From assembly GCF_910596095.1 (NCBI RefSeq), contig NC_056544.1, positions 8,100,155 through 8,164,154 on the forward strand: a stretch of 64,000 bases of DNA, in the 5' to 3' direction. The notes under the pieces are model-generated. The model saw nothing but the letters and a program-made list of their open reading frames with translations. It searched no databases and was not told the origin of the DNA. A program made the translations under genes and the position numbers. The stretch's first letter is position 1, and every line of letters begins with the position of its first letter. Shown piece after piece: positions 1 through 12,280 of the stretch. Source of the DNA: Thunnus maccoyii (taxonomy: Eukaryota; Chordata; Actinopteri; Scombriformes; Scombridae).

Positions 1-449
1 TTTGAGATTACACAAGTGTTGTCATGATCCTGTGTCCTCTACCTGTTGCCACTCTCTCCCTCTCTCTCCCTGCATGTGACAGACTTTGACCATTTAACTG
101 GGGACAGCTTGTCCAACTGGTTACAAAAGCTGTGACCCCAATTGGGAAAAAGCTGATTTTTGGGTCAGTGTTAAGGTTTGGGTTAGACAAGTAGTGGTTA
201 TGGTTATGGTAAGTCTCCAGGAAATTAATGTAAGCCTATGTAATGTCCCCAAAAGCAACCAGGATTTGACATGCGTGTGTGTGATTGTTTGCAGGTGTGC
301 CGGAGCCACACCAGCTGCACTTCATCTCAGTAATCAAGCCCTCTACAAATACTCAGTCCTGCCACTTTCACTTTGCCAGATTGTAGACTCTGCTACCCGT
401 CAGTGTTACTGCGCCATGCTTCACGTTTTAGCAGAGTATGTTTAAATAC

Positions 450-1130
450 ATGTTAGTACAGTTTAAAGTCTCAATTATATACATTTAAGGAACATTAAGT
501 TACACTTAAAGTGTTCTGGAAATGCTCAAGCAATATCTATAAATATATTAATGTAAATGTACTCTATTGGTAGTACATTTCATGTACATTATAAATGCAT
601 TTTCGTGGAGTTTATTTAAGTACATTGGTAGTACACTTTAAAGTCTCCCTTGTAATACATTTGTAGGAGTTTTCAAGTACACTTAAGTGTAGTGGAAATG
701 CTCAAGCAGCATGTAAAAATACACTAGTAGACTAATGTAGATGTATTTGTAATCTATTAATGTTAGATTTTATGTACATTCAAAATACAATTTACATTAC
801 ATTACAAAAGTATTTCAGTTGTACTGTAAATTAAAGAAAAGCATGAGCAAACATGAAATGATTAGTACATTTGCAGTATATTAAGTATAATTAAAGTTGT
901 TCCATTTAGCACAGTCAAGTATACTTAATGTATCCTTAATACAGTAGGGCTTACTTAACACACTTAATACAGCAGGGCTTTTGTACAACTTTAATACTAT
1001 TTAAGTGTAATAAGTACAAAAATAGATGCTCCATTTTAGCACACTTTAAGTGCACTATTTAACAGTCTGGATGTAAGTACACTATAGTTACTCTTGTGTA
1101 CTAACGTTTAGTATACTTAAGTGCATTATT
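450..1130. repeat. TACTTAAGTGTAC-rich interspersed repeat with internal duplication
   Basis: The stretch is dominated by short TTAAGTGTAC/AGTACACTTAAG words on both strands. GGAAATGCTCAAGCA occurs twice, near 518 and 695, each followed by a similar region ending in AATGTA..GT.CATTTYATGTACATT. This points to a tandem duplication with a period of about 177 bp. No ORF. It looks like a non-autonomous repeat, but I cannot name the family. Confidence 0.5.
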
Positions 1131-2435
1131 TTTTCACTAGTGCATAGAGGTTGTCTGTATAGGATTTGATTTTTCATGAATGACATGCTTGTCTGAATCA
1201 GTGTGCTCTGCTTGTCAAAACAGATTTTCACAGAAAGAAAATATTGCTTGTGTAAATACCTCAGTTTCATCTTATCTGTTTTCTATCACATTTGTCCTAC
1301 TGGTCTCAGCTTCTGTGAAGCAGTGGGTTCATTCTCAAGACTGCAAGACATTCATCTAGAGGATGTTTATTATGATCATATGCTAGTTGTATTGTTTGAT
1401 TAATGGGTTGGCTATGGGTCAGTAACCTCAGTATTGCCATCAGTACATTATTAACGACCAAGGAGAAAGAGGAGGTGTGTGTATCACTGTGCACGTTTCC
1501 GTGCGTGCACGTGAGTGTGTGTGTCATGTGCGTGGACGAATGCTACACACAACATCGACGAACGGAAATAGATGAATGGAAATATTGCAGTTTTATCTGA
1601 AACCAATAAGCAGAGGGAAGTGGGGTGCGCCCAAAAATGGCCACATTTAATGTGGTGATTTGTCAAAAGGAGCCTGAGAACAGACCTGGGATAGAAGAGG
1701 AGGGGATATATCTGTGTTTGGTGGCGTACAACATGAGAAGGGAGAATACATTTGTGTTATTTTGAGCAGGGAACTCAGAATACATAAGCCTGAATTACTA
1801 TATGTCTAGAAACAGAATCATCATAAACACTTGTTTCATATTTGTGAAAAAAAGCTGTGACACTAAAGTGAGGCATACATGGGTAAATGTGTATTACTGT
1901 TGCAAAAATCTGCAATTCAAGTGTTCATGGCATTATACACACATGTAGAAACACATCCACACACTCTAGTTTGCTGCACTGATTGCATTATCCTCTGGCA
2001 CAATGTGCATTGTGATGTTATTGTGTCAGCTAAATAGGGAGCACTTGTTTTGTGCTCGCCATGAGTGACTGCAGGAACATCGTACTAATGTCACTAAGCA
2101 TTACTTGACTGGTGTTTTACACAAGTAAATCCCTGTGTAGAGAAACGTGTGTGTGCATGTCTGCCTGTGTGTGTGTGTGTGTTTGTGCGTGTACTGTAAT
2201 ATATGACAGTGAGTTAAGAGGACTGGTGTTCATAAGACAACATATTACAGTGTATGACCTAGGATGTATATGGACTCAATTAGAGAGTATGCAGTTACAT
2301 AACCATATGCTAATTGTATGAAACACTCCTATATCTAACACACACACACGTACAATGTCATCTACATGATGGAACATGTTTCATTATGTTGTGATTATTT
2401 GTTTTCTGCTGAGATTTTGATGAGAGCTAGCGGGT
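1131..2435. other. Intergenic, no feature recognised
   Basis: AT-rich unique-looking sequence with short TG runs (about 2150-2180). No exon-like frame with splice signals seen on either strand. Confidence 0.5.
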
Positions 2436-2645
2436 AGTTAGTCCAGGTTAGCATGAAGACTGCTGGCAGGTGTATTTTGTTACCTTCAGACAGAACCAGG
2501 CTAGCTGTTTCCCCCTTTTTCCAGTTTTTATGTTAAGCTTAGCTAACTGTCTCCTGGTCCCAGCTACATACTGTATTTGATGCAAAGACATTAGAGTGGT
2601 ATTAATCTTTTCACCTAATTTCCAGCAAGAAAACACCACGCCATG
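2436..2645 (+). repeat. Interspersed repeat, GCTAGCTGTTTCCCCC family, copy 1
   Basis: Contains AGGCTAGCTGTTTCCCCC, TTATGTTAAGCTTAGCTAAC and a right part GAGTGGTATTAATCTTTTCACC. These words recur, diverged, at 17135-17277, and I recognise the family as common in percomorph genomes. Non-coding. Confidence 0.6.
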
Positions 2646-3220
2646 GTGTGTTAAGGCATAAGGCCTTTTCATGCTGAAGGGTTTAAACACTCGCACACAT
2701 GTCCTATATAAAGGAAATCATGATTTCTGCTTTTGTTTCTTTCCCTCTTTGAAAAATTACAGTTAAAGTTACATTTACTTAACTCGATTTTAAGGAGAAT
2801 GACTTACAGGTGGTTTGAAATCCCAATTTAATTCAGTTATAGCTGTAAAGAGATTACAAGACTAAACCAGTGCGCTTTCATAGGCTTCCCACCAAACATA
2901 TCGGTGACAGTTTTGCCTGTATGACTTGTTTTTTAAATATTGTGTAAAAAATGTGTAGTTTTTTTAGTGGGATAATTCCAGCAATTATTTTTCTTCCATT
3001 AAAATATCAGTGCAAGGTGAGCATGCCACACATACACACACACAGACACTGGTGTTGTTTTGGTCCCTCTCTTTGTGATGAAGTATTTTTACCCCATCCT
3101 CAGGGCAGCACTGAACTTAATGGGAAGCGAAGGCTTGTCCACAATAGTTAGTGTGTGTGTGTTTGTGTGTGTCTTTGTGTGTGTGTATGTGTTTGTGTGT
3201 GTCTTCGTGTGTGTGTCTTC

Positions 3221-3261
<41 letters not shown>

Positions 3262-3941
3262 CCTGTCCTAGTTGTTTACCATGCCCCCTCTCACTCTGCT
3301 CCTCACACCCTCCAGCTCTGAGAATGTGGACTCGTCGCTACAACGATGGATGTGACATGCTGCATTCTGATTGGCTGGGATGGGAGCTGTGGCCTGCCCG
3401 CTCCTCCAATCTGCATCCAGACTGGATGTGAGAAGCGAGCCGCAGTTATACAAAAGCCTCACATCATAGTGACGCAAAAATAACAGTGTTTTTCCAGACC
3501 CATATTCTCCTATAGTCACATTTATTATTTAAAATCCGTGCTTTGAATTTTTATTTTAATGACCATATAAGGAATTCTCATAAGACGTCATCACAAATCC
3601 ACTGATAGCCTACTCCACCTGTTAATCTCCCTACATTTCAGTGCACTTATGTAGATTAATATGTATTCCTTATTCAGTGTATACAGACAGGGTAAATATA
3701 TGGACAGTATAGCCGGTGCAGTTGTGCTGGGGCCCGCGGGGGTGGGTGGAAGTGGGGAGTGGAGGAGGTCACGGGTAGAGCAGGCCCTCCAACAATGTGT
3801 TGGGTGGAGGACGGGCCCTTGCGAGTCATTCACGTTGCCACCTGGGGAATACACCTGTATTCAAAGAACTTAAATTAAAAATGGTGCCATTTGCCATATA
3901 TACTCCCTCGGAAAAGCAAATCCATCTCCGTCATGGTTTTC

Positions 3942-3973
<32 letters not shown>

Positions 3974-4242
3974 GGTAATATAGTCTGAACCAATCCATAA
4001 CAAAATTATAGGCTTATTCTACATAAACTATTAAAACTGTAAATACACTACTAAAAAAACTATTCAATTAAATGAATAATTTCTTATTTTCTTTAGTATT
4101 TTTGTCATATACAGATATGCAATGATGATTGCTGGGTAATATGTATGTTGTCCAATGTCAAATCTCATCATGTGATTAGTCCTGAGATGATACAGCTAGT
4201 TTAGGCGCAAAATCTGAACGTCAAGACTGACAAGCGGAGCAC
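2646..4242. other. Intergenic, microsatellites only
   Basis: Holds the TG cluster at 3146-3258 and a (TTTTC)n run at about 3938-3965. A G-rich 3728-3800 stretch is the only GC-rich patch. No gene supported. Confidence 0.5.
3146..3258. repeat. (TG)n microsatellite cluster, imperfect
   Basis: About 110 bp of TG repeats interrupted by TT and CTTC, ending in a pure (TG)n/(CG)n run GTGTGCGCGCGC. The open frames over it are artefacts. Confidence 0.9.
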
Positions 4243-4455
4243 ATGCAAGCCAAGCAAGCAGTCATGCCTTTTAAACATAAAATCGGCAGTAAGAAAAGAC
4301 AAGAAAGAAAAGAACAGGAAGAGAAGATAACAAAGCTCCTTAATTTAGATTCCTTTGGCTTTTTTATAAACAGTCACCAGCCCACAGACAACCCCCCTCC
4401 TAGCAGCAATGCAGCAGTTCAGCTGACATCAGCATCGCTGCTCTCAGTGATGTAG
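4243..4455 (+). pseudogene. Relic of a TTF-type/hAT transposase N-terminus
   Basis: A 70-codon open frame with KHKIGSKKRQERKEQEEK followed by KLLNLDSFGFF, a Gln/Pro/Ser stretch and SASLLSVM. This basic 'KHKSGSKKR..KEREEKIAKL' start is characteristic of TTF-zinc-finger/ZMYM-like proteins encoded by hAT elements in fish. The frame stops directly after it, and I see no zinc-finger or catalytic part downstream. The assignment rests on pattern memory only. Confidence 0.5.
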
Positions 4456-4886
4456 CAACAACCATGCAGCAGGTAACGTTAGGATAGCAAGCTAGATATA
4501 ACATTAGCCCTAAATAATCGTAATGTTAGGCTATTGTTAGATATAAATTTCAAGACAAGTTACACATATGTTATGGTAGGTTTACTAGGCTACAAGTTGG
4601 GTAAATTATGGTCGCTAACAGGTGGATAGCCAGCCTATAAATTATTATGGTTAGCTAGCCAATAGCCGGGTAGATGCTAGGTAGGCTATTCCTAGAATTA
4701 GATAACACATACAGTCAAGCGGATGTCAAGCACGGTTTACGTTACGGCAGCATGTTCAGGCCCTGTTGTTGGTGAACCACAGGCCCACAGTACAGTAGTA
4801 CTCAAACAAAGTTTAGAAAAGTCATGGTGTTGAGAATTACCACTGGGTGATACATTATTAGTCTTGTTCTGAATAATAAGAAGATA

Positions 4887-5205
4887 TTAAAGGACCAGTG
4901 TGTAGGATTTAGTAGCACCAAGCGGTAACGTTGAAGATTGCAACCAACTGAATACCCCTCCCCCTCCCCTTTCAAGTGGGTAGGAGAACCTACGGTGGCT
5001 GCAAAGCATGAAAAATGAGAAAGGCCCTCTCTAGAGCCACTGTTTGGTTTGTCCATTCTAGGCTACTGTAGAAACATGGCAGTGCAACATGACGGCCTCC
5101 ATGGAAGAGGACCCACTCCCTATGTGGATATAAAGGGCTCATTCTAAGGTAACAATAACACGTTTCTTAGTTTCAGGTGATTATACACTAACTAAAACAA
5201 ACTAA
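4887..5205 (+). mobile_element. MITE-like element starting AAAGGACCAGTGTGTAGGATT, right end lost
   Basis: The left end, the middle (GGAGAACCTACGGTGGC, GGCTACTGTAGAAACATGGC) and TATAAAGGGCTCATTCTAAGG match an abundant percomorph MITE I recognise. Its right terminus should mirror the left end (CCTACACACTGGTCCTTT), but that is not found after 5205, so this copy appears truncated. Non-coding. Confidence 0.65.
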
Positions 5206-5714
5206 CATATGTTTTTTTGTTAAATATTGCAGCTCTCTTCTGTCTCGTTGTGTACTGTAGGCTTAATTTTACTATCATCTCTTGCCTTCATATCAATTAG
5301 GAGTGGACTTATAAGGTCAAAATGCCTTTTGTTAAAGTCAGCAGTCATTTCAGCACCACAGTGAAATAGGCAGCTCCCCTACTCTCAGGCACTGATGCTT
5401 GTTTTCATGTTTCAGCACTTCACAGTGTTGACAGATTCCTTTATCTCTGCATCGTGCGCACATGAATTTATTGCCGTTTGTAGAGCATGTTCCCATGTAT
5501 GTTCATGAAGTAGCCTGTTTTTTCAGTACTGTTCGATAGGACACACACACACATACACACAAATTGATGGGCCTTTTTCCCTCCGCCAATTATTGCATGA
5601 TTGGGTAAGCAACCTTGAACAAATTTCTTCATTACTGTACTCGAAATACTGTACAAGTGATTTACACCATGACACAACAATTGTGCAATAGAGGGTTTTG
5701 AATCGCAGTAATGA

Positions 5715-6185
5715 CACATCTGTCACACTCTGCCTGGACTTTGTGTGTTTTTTGGTCTCTTTGTGTTTTTGTGTTTTTTGGAGTTTCCTGTGTTGCACCT
5801 CTGTCAAGTCCTTCTGGTAATGGTTTGTTTGTCATGATTTGGGTGGTGGGTTTAGAAGACTACCTTTGTTTAGCTTAGGGTATTGTGTTTTTTGGTTTTC
5901 TGGTTTCCCTGTGTTTTCATGTGCTCCTCCTCTCACCTGCCCTGCATTGCCTTCATTAGCCCTGCTTTTTCCCATTCCCTGATTGGTTTGGTGTGTTTTT
6001 ATAGTCCACTTTTGAGTTCAGTTCTTGTCGAGTCATCTGTGTTTGTTCCTTTGGAAATGGTCTGTGTTCCTATGTTCCTGTGTCTCAGTGTCTCCTGTGA
6101 AATTTAAATATTTCTGCATCTGATCCTGCCTGCCTGCTGTCATCTGTGTTTGGGTCCAACTGCTCCACTCACCGTCATGACAACA
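5715..6185 (+). repeat. Probable interspersed repeat, T/G-rich with TTTGGGTCCA end
   Basis: The block ends with CTGCCTGCTGTCATCTG then TGTTTGGGTCCAACTGC and an imperfect CCGTCATGACA, a wording I associate with the end of a dispersed fish repeat. It includes CTCCTCCTCTCACCTGCC and CTGATTGGTTTGGTGTG. No coding frame of interest. Boundaries are approximate. Confidence 0.35.
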
Positions 6186-6948
6186 TCAGTGCATGTTTTG
6201 ATTGTTACTTCTTTGAAAGGTTACATCACCAGTAACAACCATTTCAATCATGCTGATGAAGTCATCTCTGTTCTGCGAAGTAAGCCGACAGCAACAAGCA
6301 ACTGGTTAAACTGGCTGCAGAAACAGTTTATCAATGTCAAAAATAAACTTAACAGTAGCTCAGCTATAGGCTACATATTTACCATAGTTTATAGGCTAGG
6401 TATCTAGCAATTCTCCTGGCTGCTGATGTGTTTTTTTTTACCTACATACCTTCCCAACAGCAGCTATAGTTATGTAAGCATTGTGGCTATAGTTGGTTGC
6501 TTAGTTGACTTGTTGATTTGATTGACAGTCTGTTTACGTTTCTGCGTGTCAGAGTACTATCCATGGTTCTGATAGCTTTCTCTTTGACCTCTCTACTTTC
6601 CCAATACAATAGCCTAACACTGTAAAGTCCAACACATTGTTGGTAAATATATATACGCCTGATAGTGTGTGTGTGTGTGTGTGTGCTTCATTACTAGTAA
6701 CTAGCATGCACTGGGGCCCGTCCTATCTAACTTGTGCACGTCATGATTTTGCCAAGTGCTTGTTGTCCTGAGACCAACATTTTGTATGACACCCCTAGGG
6801 CAACAACTGCCATTGCTAATTAACGTTTGTGATGTCATCACAGACGCTCTGCTGCCGATGCTTGCAAAAAAAAAAGGAGGTAAAAATGGCTGTGCAAAGA
6901 CGTGCTCTACCTTTTGCCACTGTATACAGAACCTGCACACCTGCAGAG

Positions 6949-6992
<44 letters not shown>

Positions 6993-8457
6993 ATGTGTGT
7001 CTGTGTGTTTGTGTTACCCAGGTTTGTGATTTCTGGTTGTCCACTAAGCATCCAGCCTCTTCAAGGTTACTGTCCTGTCAGCAGGATTCCCTTATCAAGG
7101 CTGTCCGCTGCTCACTGAAGGCCTCTAGAGAGCTGAAGGTGGATAGATTTTCTCTGAAAATGGTCAAATTGGAAAAGTTGTAAGAAACTCGAATGGAAGC
7201 GTGACTTTGCCAAGGCCTTTGAGGTTCACCTCAACCTTCAGTTAATAACTTGTAAGAACAGCTGACTTACTGCACCTTGATCTGCCCTTAAGGAAGTTTC
7301 TGTTGTCGCCTAGAGGAAAGAGGAGCGGGATGATGACACGGAATCCAGCTGTTTGAGATGTGATGTATGTATAGGATGTGAAATATGAATGCGGAAACAT
7401 CCTCAAAAAGATCTGCTGGAACACATCACTTGGAAAGTCTTAAAGTTAGATCATGTGTGTAAAAACATATTGAATTGACTTTTTCTGGATAACAAAACTA
7501 AAGAACACCAGAAAGTCTTGCAGATTGATAAGGGTTTGAGGTTCAAATTGTTGTAAATAAATTTAATTGATTGATAAGGTTATTGGCAGTGTGCAGAATG
7601 TTTTAGTGGAAAATGTAATGGTGATGTAATACAAGTGAGAACAAAAGGCTTAATTGAAATCACAGTGTAATATATTATATTGACAGCTGTTGAGGTTATG
7701 AAATGAGGACGGGCCTGCGCTGGCAAGTGGGAACAAGTTGCAAGTTGCTGTGTTTAAACGAAGCAGAAATTAGCAGGAGTTTTGCTTCGTCATGAAACTC
7801 CCCTTCACTCAAAAATGTGTTTTAACTTAGATTTGAGTTTCGCTTGAAGATTTATGCACTGTTTGTGGAGAGTTCTCCTTCAATCTGATGTGTTCATATA
7901 AGCTTGTGTTCATACTCTGCATGAATTTCAACCTAGAGGTGACATCATATACACACTGTTCATGTTTTTCTCTGATTTTGACCAAAATGCCCTTTGTGAT
8001 CATCAACTATACAACTTTAAAAGTACTTTAATTTCATGCAGGACTATGAAACACAACTTCAGAGGCTCATAACTTCTAATCAAGAATGTGATACAGCTTA
8101 TGTTAAAATGTGTGAGATAAGCAGGAATAATATTTGACAATACTATAGTATAGCAACTCTGCTGTTGCTTTTCCCTTGTAGAATAAACCGCAGAGAGACA
8201 GTGAATGGGGAACTGCCTATAAATGTATTACAGTTGTTTCTTTTCTTTTTACAATTGCTAACAGCCATTTCTCAGTTAATGCCACATCTTAACTGCACTA
8301 ATGCAACCATTCATCCATATTTCATCTCTAGTATCAGAACACTGACAATATCTGTCTCCCAACAAAAAACTTGGTCACTCGTTACATGGTGACCTAAAAA
8401 ACACAAAAAAAACAGGTAGCATTACAGTATGTATCATTGTTAGCATTACAAAAACTG
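6186..8457. other. Intergenic, no gene recognised
   Basis: TG runs at 6666 and 6952. The rest is unassigned, with only short unsupported open frames. Confidence 0.5.
6952..6990. repeat. (TG)n microsatellite, 39 bp
   Basis: Pure TG run, continued by a further imperfect stretch to about 7014. A second TG run of about 20 bp lies at 6666-6686. Confidence 0.95.
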
Positions 8458-8772
8458 TAAAGGGCACTCCAGCACTTTAGAATTGCACTTTTGTAAAGTT
8501 TGGGGACTCAGCTGAGGCTGAAAAATGTCCAAAATTTTAGTTTGTAGTATGGGTAAGCCTTAGAAAATACTGGATCCTACACCTCCCATAATGCAATTAG
8601 ATAGAATCTTTTGTTAATTCTCCTTGCCTCGTAAATTCCCACTTCTTTCAAACTCCACACCTCTGACTTTGGGCTCCCTTCAGAGCCACAGAAGACATCA
8701 TTAAACTGTTTTCATGGGCTGAGTACTCCTCATGATGAACTTCATGTGTAAAATCAGTGGAGTGCCCCTTTA
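8458..8772. mobile_element. MITE, about 315 bp, with terminal inverted repeats
   Basis: Left end TAAAGGGCACTCCAGCA and right end AGTGGAGTGCCCCTTTA are imperfect inverted repeats (about 14 of 17 positions pair, with one extra base in the right arm). TA flanks are visible at both ends. The interior is non-coding, so this is a non-autonomous DNA transposon. The family is not identified. Confidence 0.65.
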
Positions 8773-10478
8773 TAGTAATTAATTTGTACAATTCAGAATG
8801 TTTTCAGTTAAATGTGTGTGTGATAACTGATCATTAATGAATGTGTGAAGGTATATTTGAGCTGTGAATTGTAGACTGTTTGCCATAGATGGATGACAAA
8901 GAGGAACTCGGGGGACGGTACAGAGTCATATCGACTGCACAAGGCCCATAATTCCTAGCGATGCCCCTGGGTACATTTATAATAATCTCTAACAGTTCTT
9001 CATTCTGTTTAGGTCTGTATTTAGAGCCATTAGCCCAACGTATGTATCCTCTTCTCCCACACTCCTTCACTCTGCTTCCTAATAGCCTGGATTAGCCACC
9101 GCTTTAATAGACTCATCCATCTCCTCTATTTATTCACTAGTTTCCATCTCTCTCTCTCTCTGTCTCACACACACACACACACTTTCTATCTCCTTCGCCC
9201 TCCATCTCTCTCGCTCATGGGCAATTACACAAACAAATGCAGTTTGTTTTCCACCCAGTCCGACTGGAAGGCAATGAATGGATTTATCAGGCCATTACAT
9301 TTTTAGTTTAAGGTCAGTTGTTGTATTATATTATCACCGAGAAAAGGTGAAGTCCCAGTGTCACTCCTTCAATTTGCACAGCACATTAGCCATGCAGATT
9401 TATGTAAATTCCTGCCACAGAGTTCGTTCTGATTGGCCCGAGCTTTACGCCCCTGCAAAGCAGACTCAGAGCTTAAATCCAAATTTGCATAGCTTGACAG
9501 GAAGTGAGAGGGGAGGCAGAGATGAACGGCTTTTTGTCAGCTGACGTTGCAGACATACGTAAGACACCCACGCACAATTGAGACGAGAGAACGTATGTGC
9601 TGCGTGAGCTTTGAGTTTGCTATGGACTGTCATCATGAAGGGCAAATCAAGGACGAGCCCCCAAGAGTTTTTTGTTCTTTTTTTTAAAAATTCTAGATCT
9701 AAAGATTTTTCCAAAGACCCAAAATGAACATGAAATATTTTTCTAGTTTTGACCCCTACTTGAGCTTTTCAAAATAAGACACACAGCTTTGGGAAAGGTG
9801 TTATTCTAAACTCAGTTTATTCTACATCACTGTAGCGATGTCGATTCTCAATAAGCTGACTGACAGTAGGATGCAGGAATGTTTTCGTGTGTCTACATGC
9901 TGTTTATTGATTAGCTGCCATTTGCCTAAACCAGCCTGTAAAACATAGTGGCACCCTGAAGCAGCTGGGATCATACCAACACAAACACACACATACACGT
10001 GGGTTTTAAGCGAAACATGTTTGACCTAGTGTTACTGTAGGCGATGATGGGGACGCTACTCACCCCTCAACTTTCAACTATCACAACCTCCCTCTGTAAC
10101 GTTTCCCTTCTCCTCCCCCGCGTGCTGACCCCTCTCTCCACATCTCTTTCCGTCGTGTTTTCCCTCTGCTTGATTCCCCGAGGGGAGGAAAATTCCTCTT
10201 ATCAGCCCCAACCAGATGCAGCAGCGTGTGTGTGTGTGAGGATAATCCCCTGCCTTTCTTTCATTGGCTCAGTACTAACACATTTTTGGTGTAGCTTGAT
10301 GACTCAGGGTTTCTTTTAGAAATACCAGTATTTCATTAAGCATTTTAAAGGCTGTGTCTTTTAAATGGCACAACAGTAATTACAAGGTGAAACATCTTAG
10401 AGTGGCATTTCCGAAAATTCATTAAAAAACGTTAACCCTTGGTTAATCAAATTTGCTTCCGCTGACTGTATTAGAGCA

Positions 10479-10509
<31 letters not shown>

Positions 10510-11915
10510 TTGTTGGTATACAGTGACTCACTAAGCTTGTCTAAGAACGTTAGTGTCAGTTCAGCTCATTCTGTTTTTACCAGCCGGCTCCTCCACAGAA
10601 TCTGCTTTCCTCATCCGTATTCCTGATTCCCTCTGCTGTATGAGTGTGTGTGTGTTTGTGTGTGTGTGTGTATGTATGTATGTGTCTTCCCATTCAGCAA
10701 AATCAGAACAGTCCACCTGCACATGCAAATTAACACCCTCCACTTCATTATGGGATGAGTTCACATGACCCAATCACTGCTTCTGTCACAAACATCTAAT
10801 GTCAGCATCCATTGGCTGCTTTTCTGATTCATCCGTCATTCATTCAGCGCTTCAGCCATGATCACATGATGACTGTGTGTGTGTGTGTATGTCCGTGTGC
10901 AGCTCTATTGCCAAAATCGAAAATCTCTCCCCGCTGTAGTTGCCATAGTAACCAGCAATTCGCCGCATCTGGCAAATTATAGGGCTGTATTGAAGGGCGA
11001 GAGGGTGCGCGTACGTGAGAGTGTAAAGTGTGTGTCGGTGAGTGTGTGTGTGTGTGTGTGTGTGATTGTAGGAGAGTACGAACCTCTCCTGCATACAAAA
11101 GCTGATCTTCAGGTGAAAATGAAAAGCAGAAATGGACGATCAATTATCATTTTTTTCAGCCAATCAATATTAGATAAGACAGCACTCACACAGACACACC
11201 AGACACATAGACACACACTCACAAACTGGGTCATTAATGCCTAGACTCTAAAACTCAGGGCCTGTTGAGATGATGTCTTCCCAGAGGGCAGCTCTCTACG
11301 CTGGTGTTTTATGACTTTGTGGTGGACTACTGAACGGAGACAGAGACGGGAGAGAAGGAGGGTATCTCTGTGTCAGTGACCTTGCAGTAACCTCTCATCT
11401 CCATCACTTATGAATGTTGTACAGCAGGTATGAAGAGAAAGAGCAGTGGGGTTCAGGTGATACAATTCCTGTGTGGAGACGTTGGGGGTCACAGTGATTT
11501 TAAATTCAAACACTCTCTCCTCCTCTCACTTACATAAACCCAGTAAAAGGAGGTCAAGAGGAAACACTTGTTCCCTTACAGTCATTTTAGCAACATGCAG
11601 TACTGGATGTACACACACACACACACACATGCACACACACACTTAAATATTTCATATTACAAATTATCTTTTTATAGAAAGCTGAACCAGAGTTTCCATT
11701 AATTAATCACACTTATTTTCGGTAAGAATCAGTCAGAGTCCTGTAGTGAAAGAAGTTTACTCATCATTACAAGTACAAATCTTACGTTTAGAACTGTGGA
11801 GGTGAGTGCAGATTGTGCTCAACTGACATCCTCCTCCCTCTCCTGTTGCACTTGTCTTCTGAAGACGTTTTGAAGTGGGCCTATAGAGAGAGTGAATCCC
11901 GGGTAGAAAGGTCAC
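8773..11915. other. Intergenic, no gene recognised
   Basis: Contains short CA/TG arrays (9169-9182, 10482-10509, 10650-10685, 11044-11064, 11610-11632). The stretch 9360-9500, with ATGCAGATTTATGTAAAT-like octamer words, looks less repetitive than its surroundings and could be a conserved non-coding element, but I cannot test this. Confidence 0.45.
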
Positions 11916-12034
11916 GTAATTCCTAGGTAGTGACAAGATATTCATGCAATTCATGGGTAGTATTGAATATCCGTTTCCATGTCATTCCTTGGTGGTATTG
12001 AAACTATTGATAACTGTGTAATTCTATAGGTAGT
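11916..12034. repeat. Degenerate tandem repeat, about 35-bp period, four units
   Basis: AATTCCTAGGTAGT (about 11918), AATTCATGGGTAGT (about 11948), ATTCCTTGGTGGT (about 11983) and AATTCTATAGGTAGT (about 12020) recur with intervening ATTGAATAT-type spacers. The spacing is 30-37 bp. Confidence 0.5.
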
Positions 12035-12221
12035 ATCCTATCTGACTCCTGTGAGAGAGACAGTAAACAGTAAAGTTGTGACTTGAAAACCAAAACAATA
12101 AGCTGAAAGGCACTGAAACAGACAGCGTGAGTGATAATTCTCTGTGGGTTCGAGCAACCGCTTTCACATACAAGTATGTGATCTCTTATTCATAAAAAAT
12201 ATTGATTACTTGATTAATTAA

Positions 12222-12280
12222 TCTTTAAGTACAATACTTCTACTAACTGAGTAAATGTGCTCAGTTACTTTCCACCTTTA
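12222..12280 (-). repeat. Fragment of a GGTGGAAAGTAACTGAGTACATT-type repeat
   Basis: On the minus strand the piece reads AAAGGTGGAAAGTAACTGAG then CACATTTACTCAGTTAGTA, the start of a repeat very common in fish (usual form GTGGAAAGTAACTAAGTACA). Only about 60 bp is recognisable. A similar GTGAAAGAAGTTTACTCAT motif at about 11745 may be the other end. Confidence 0.5.
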
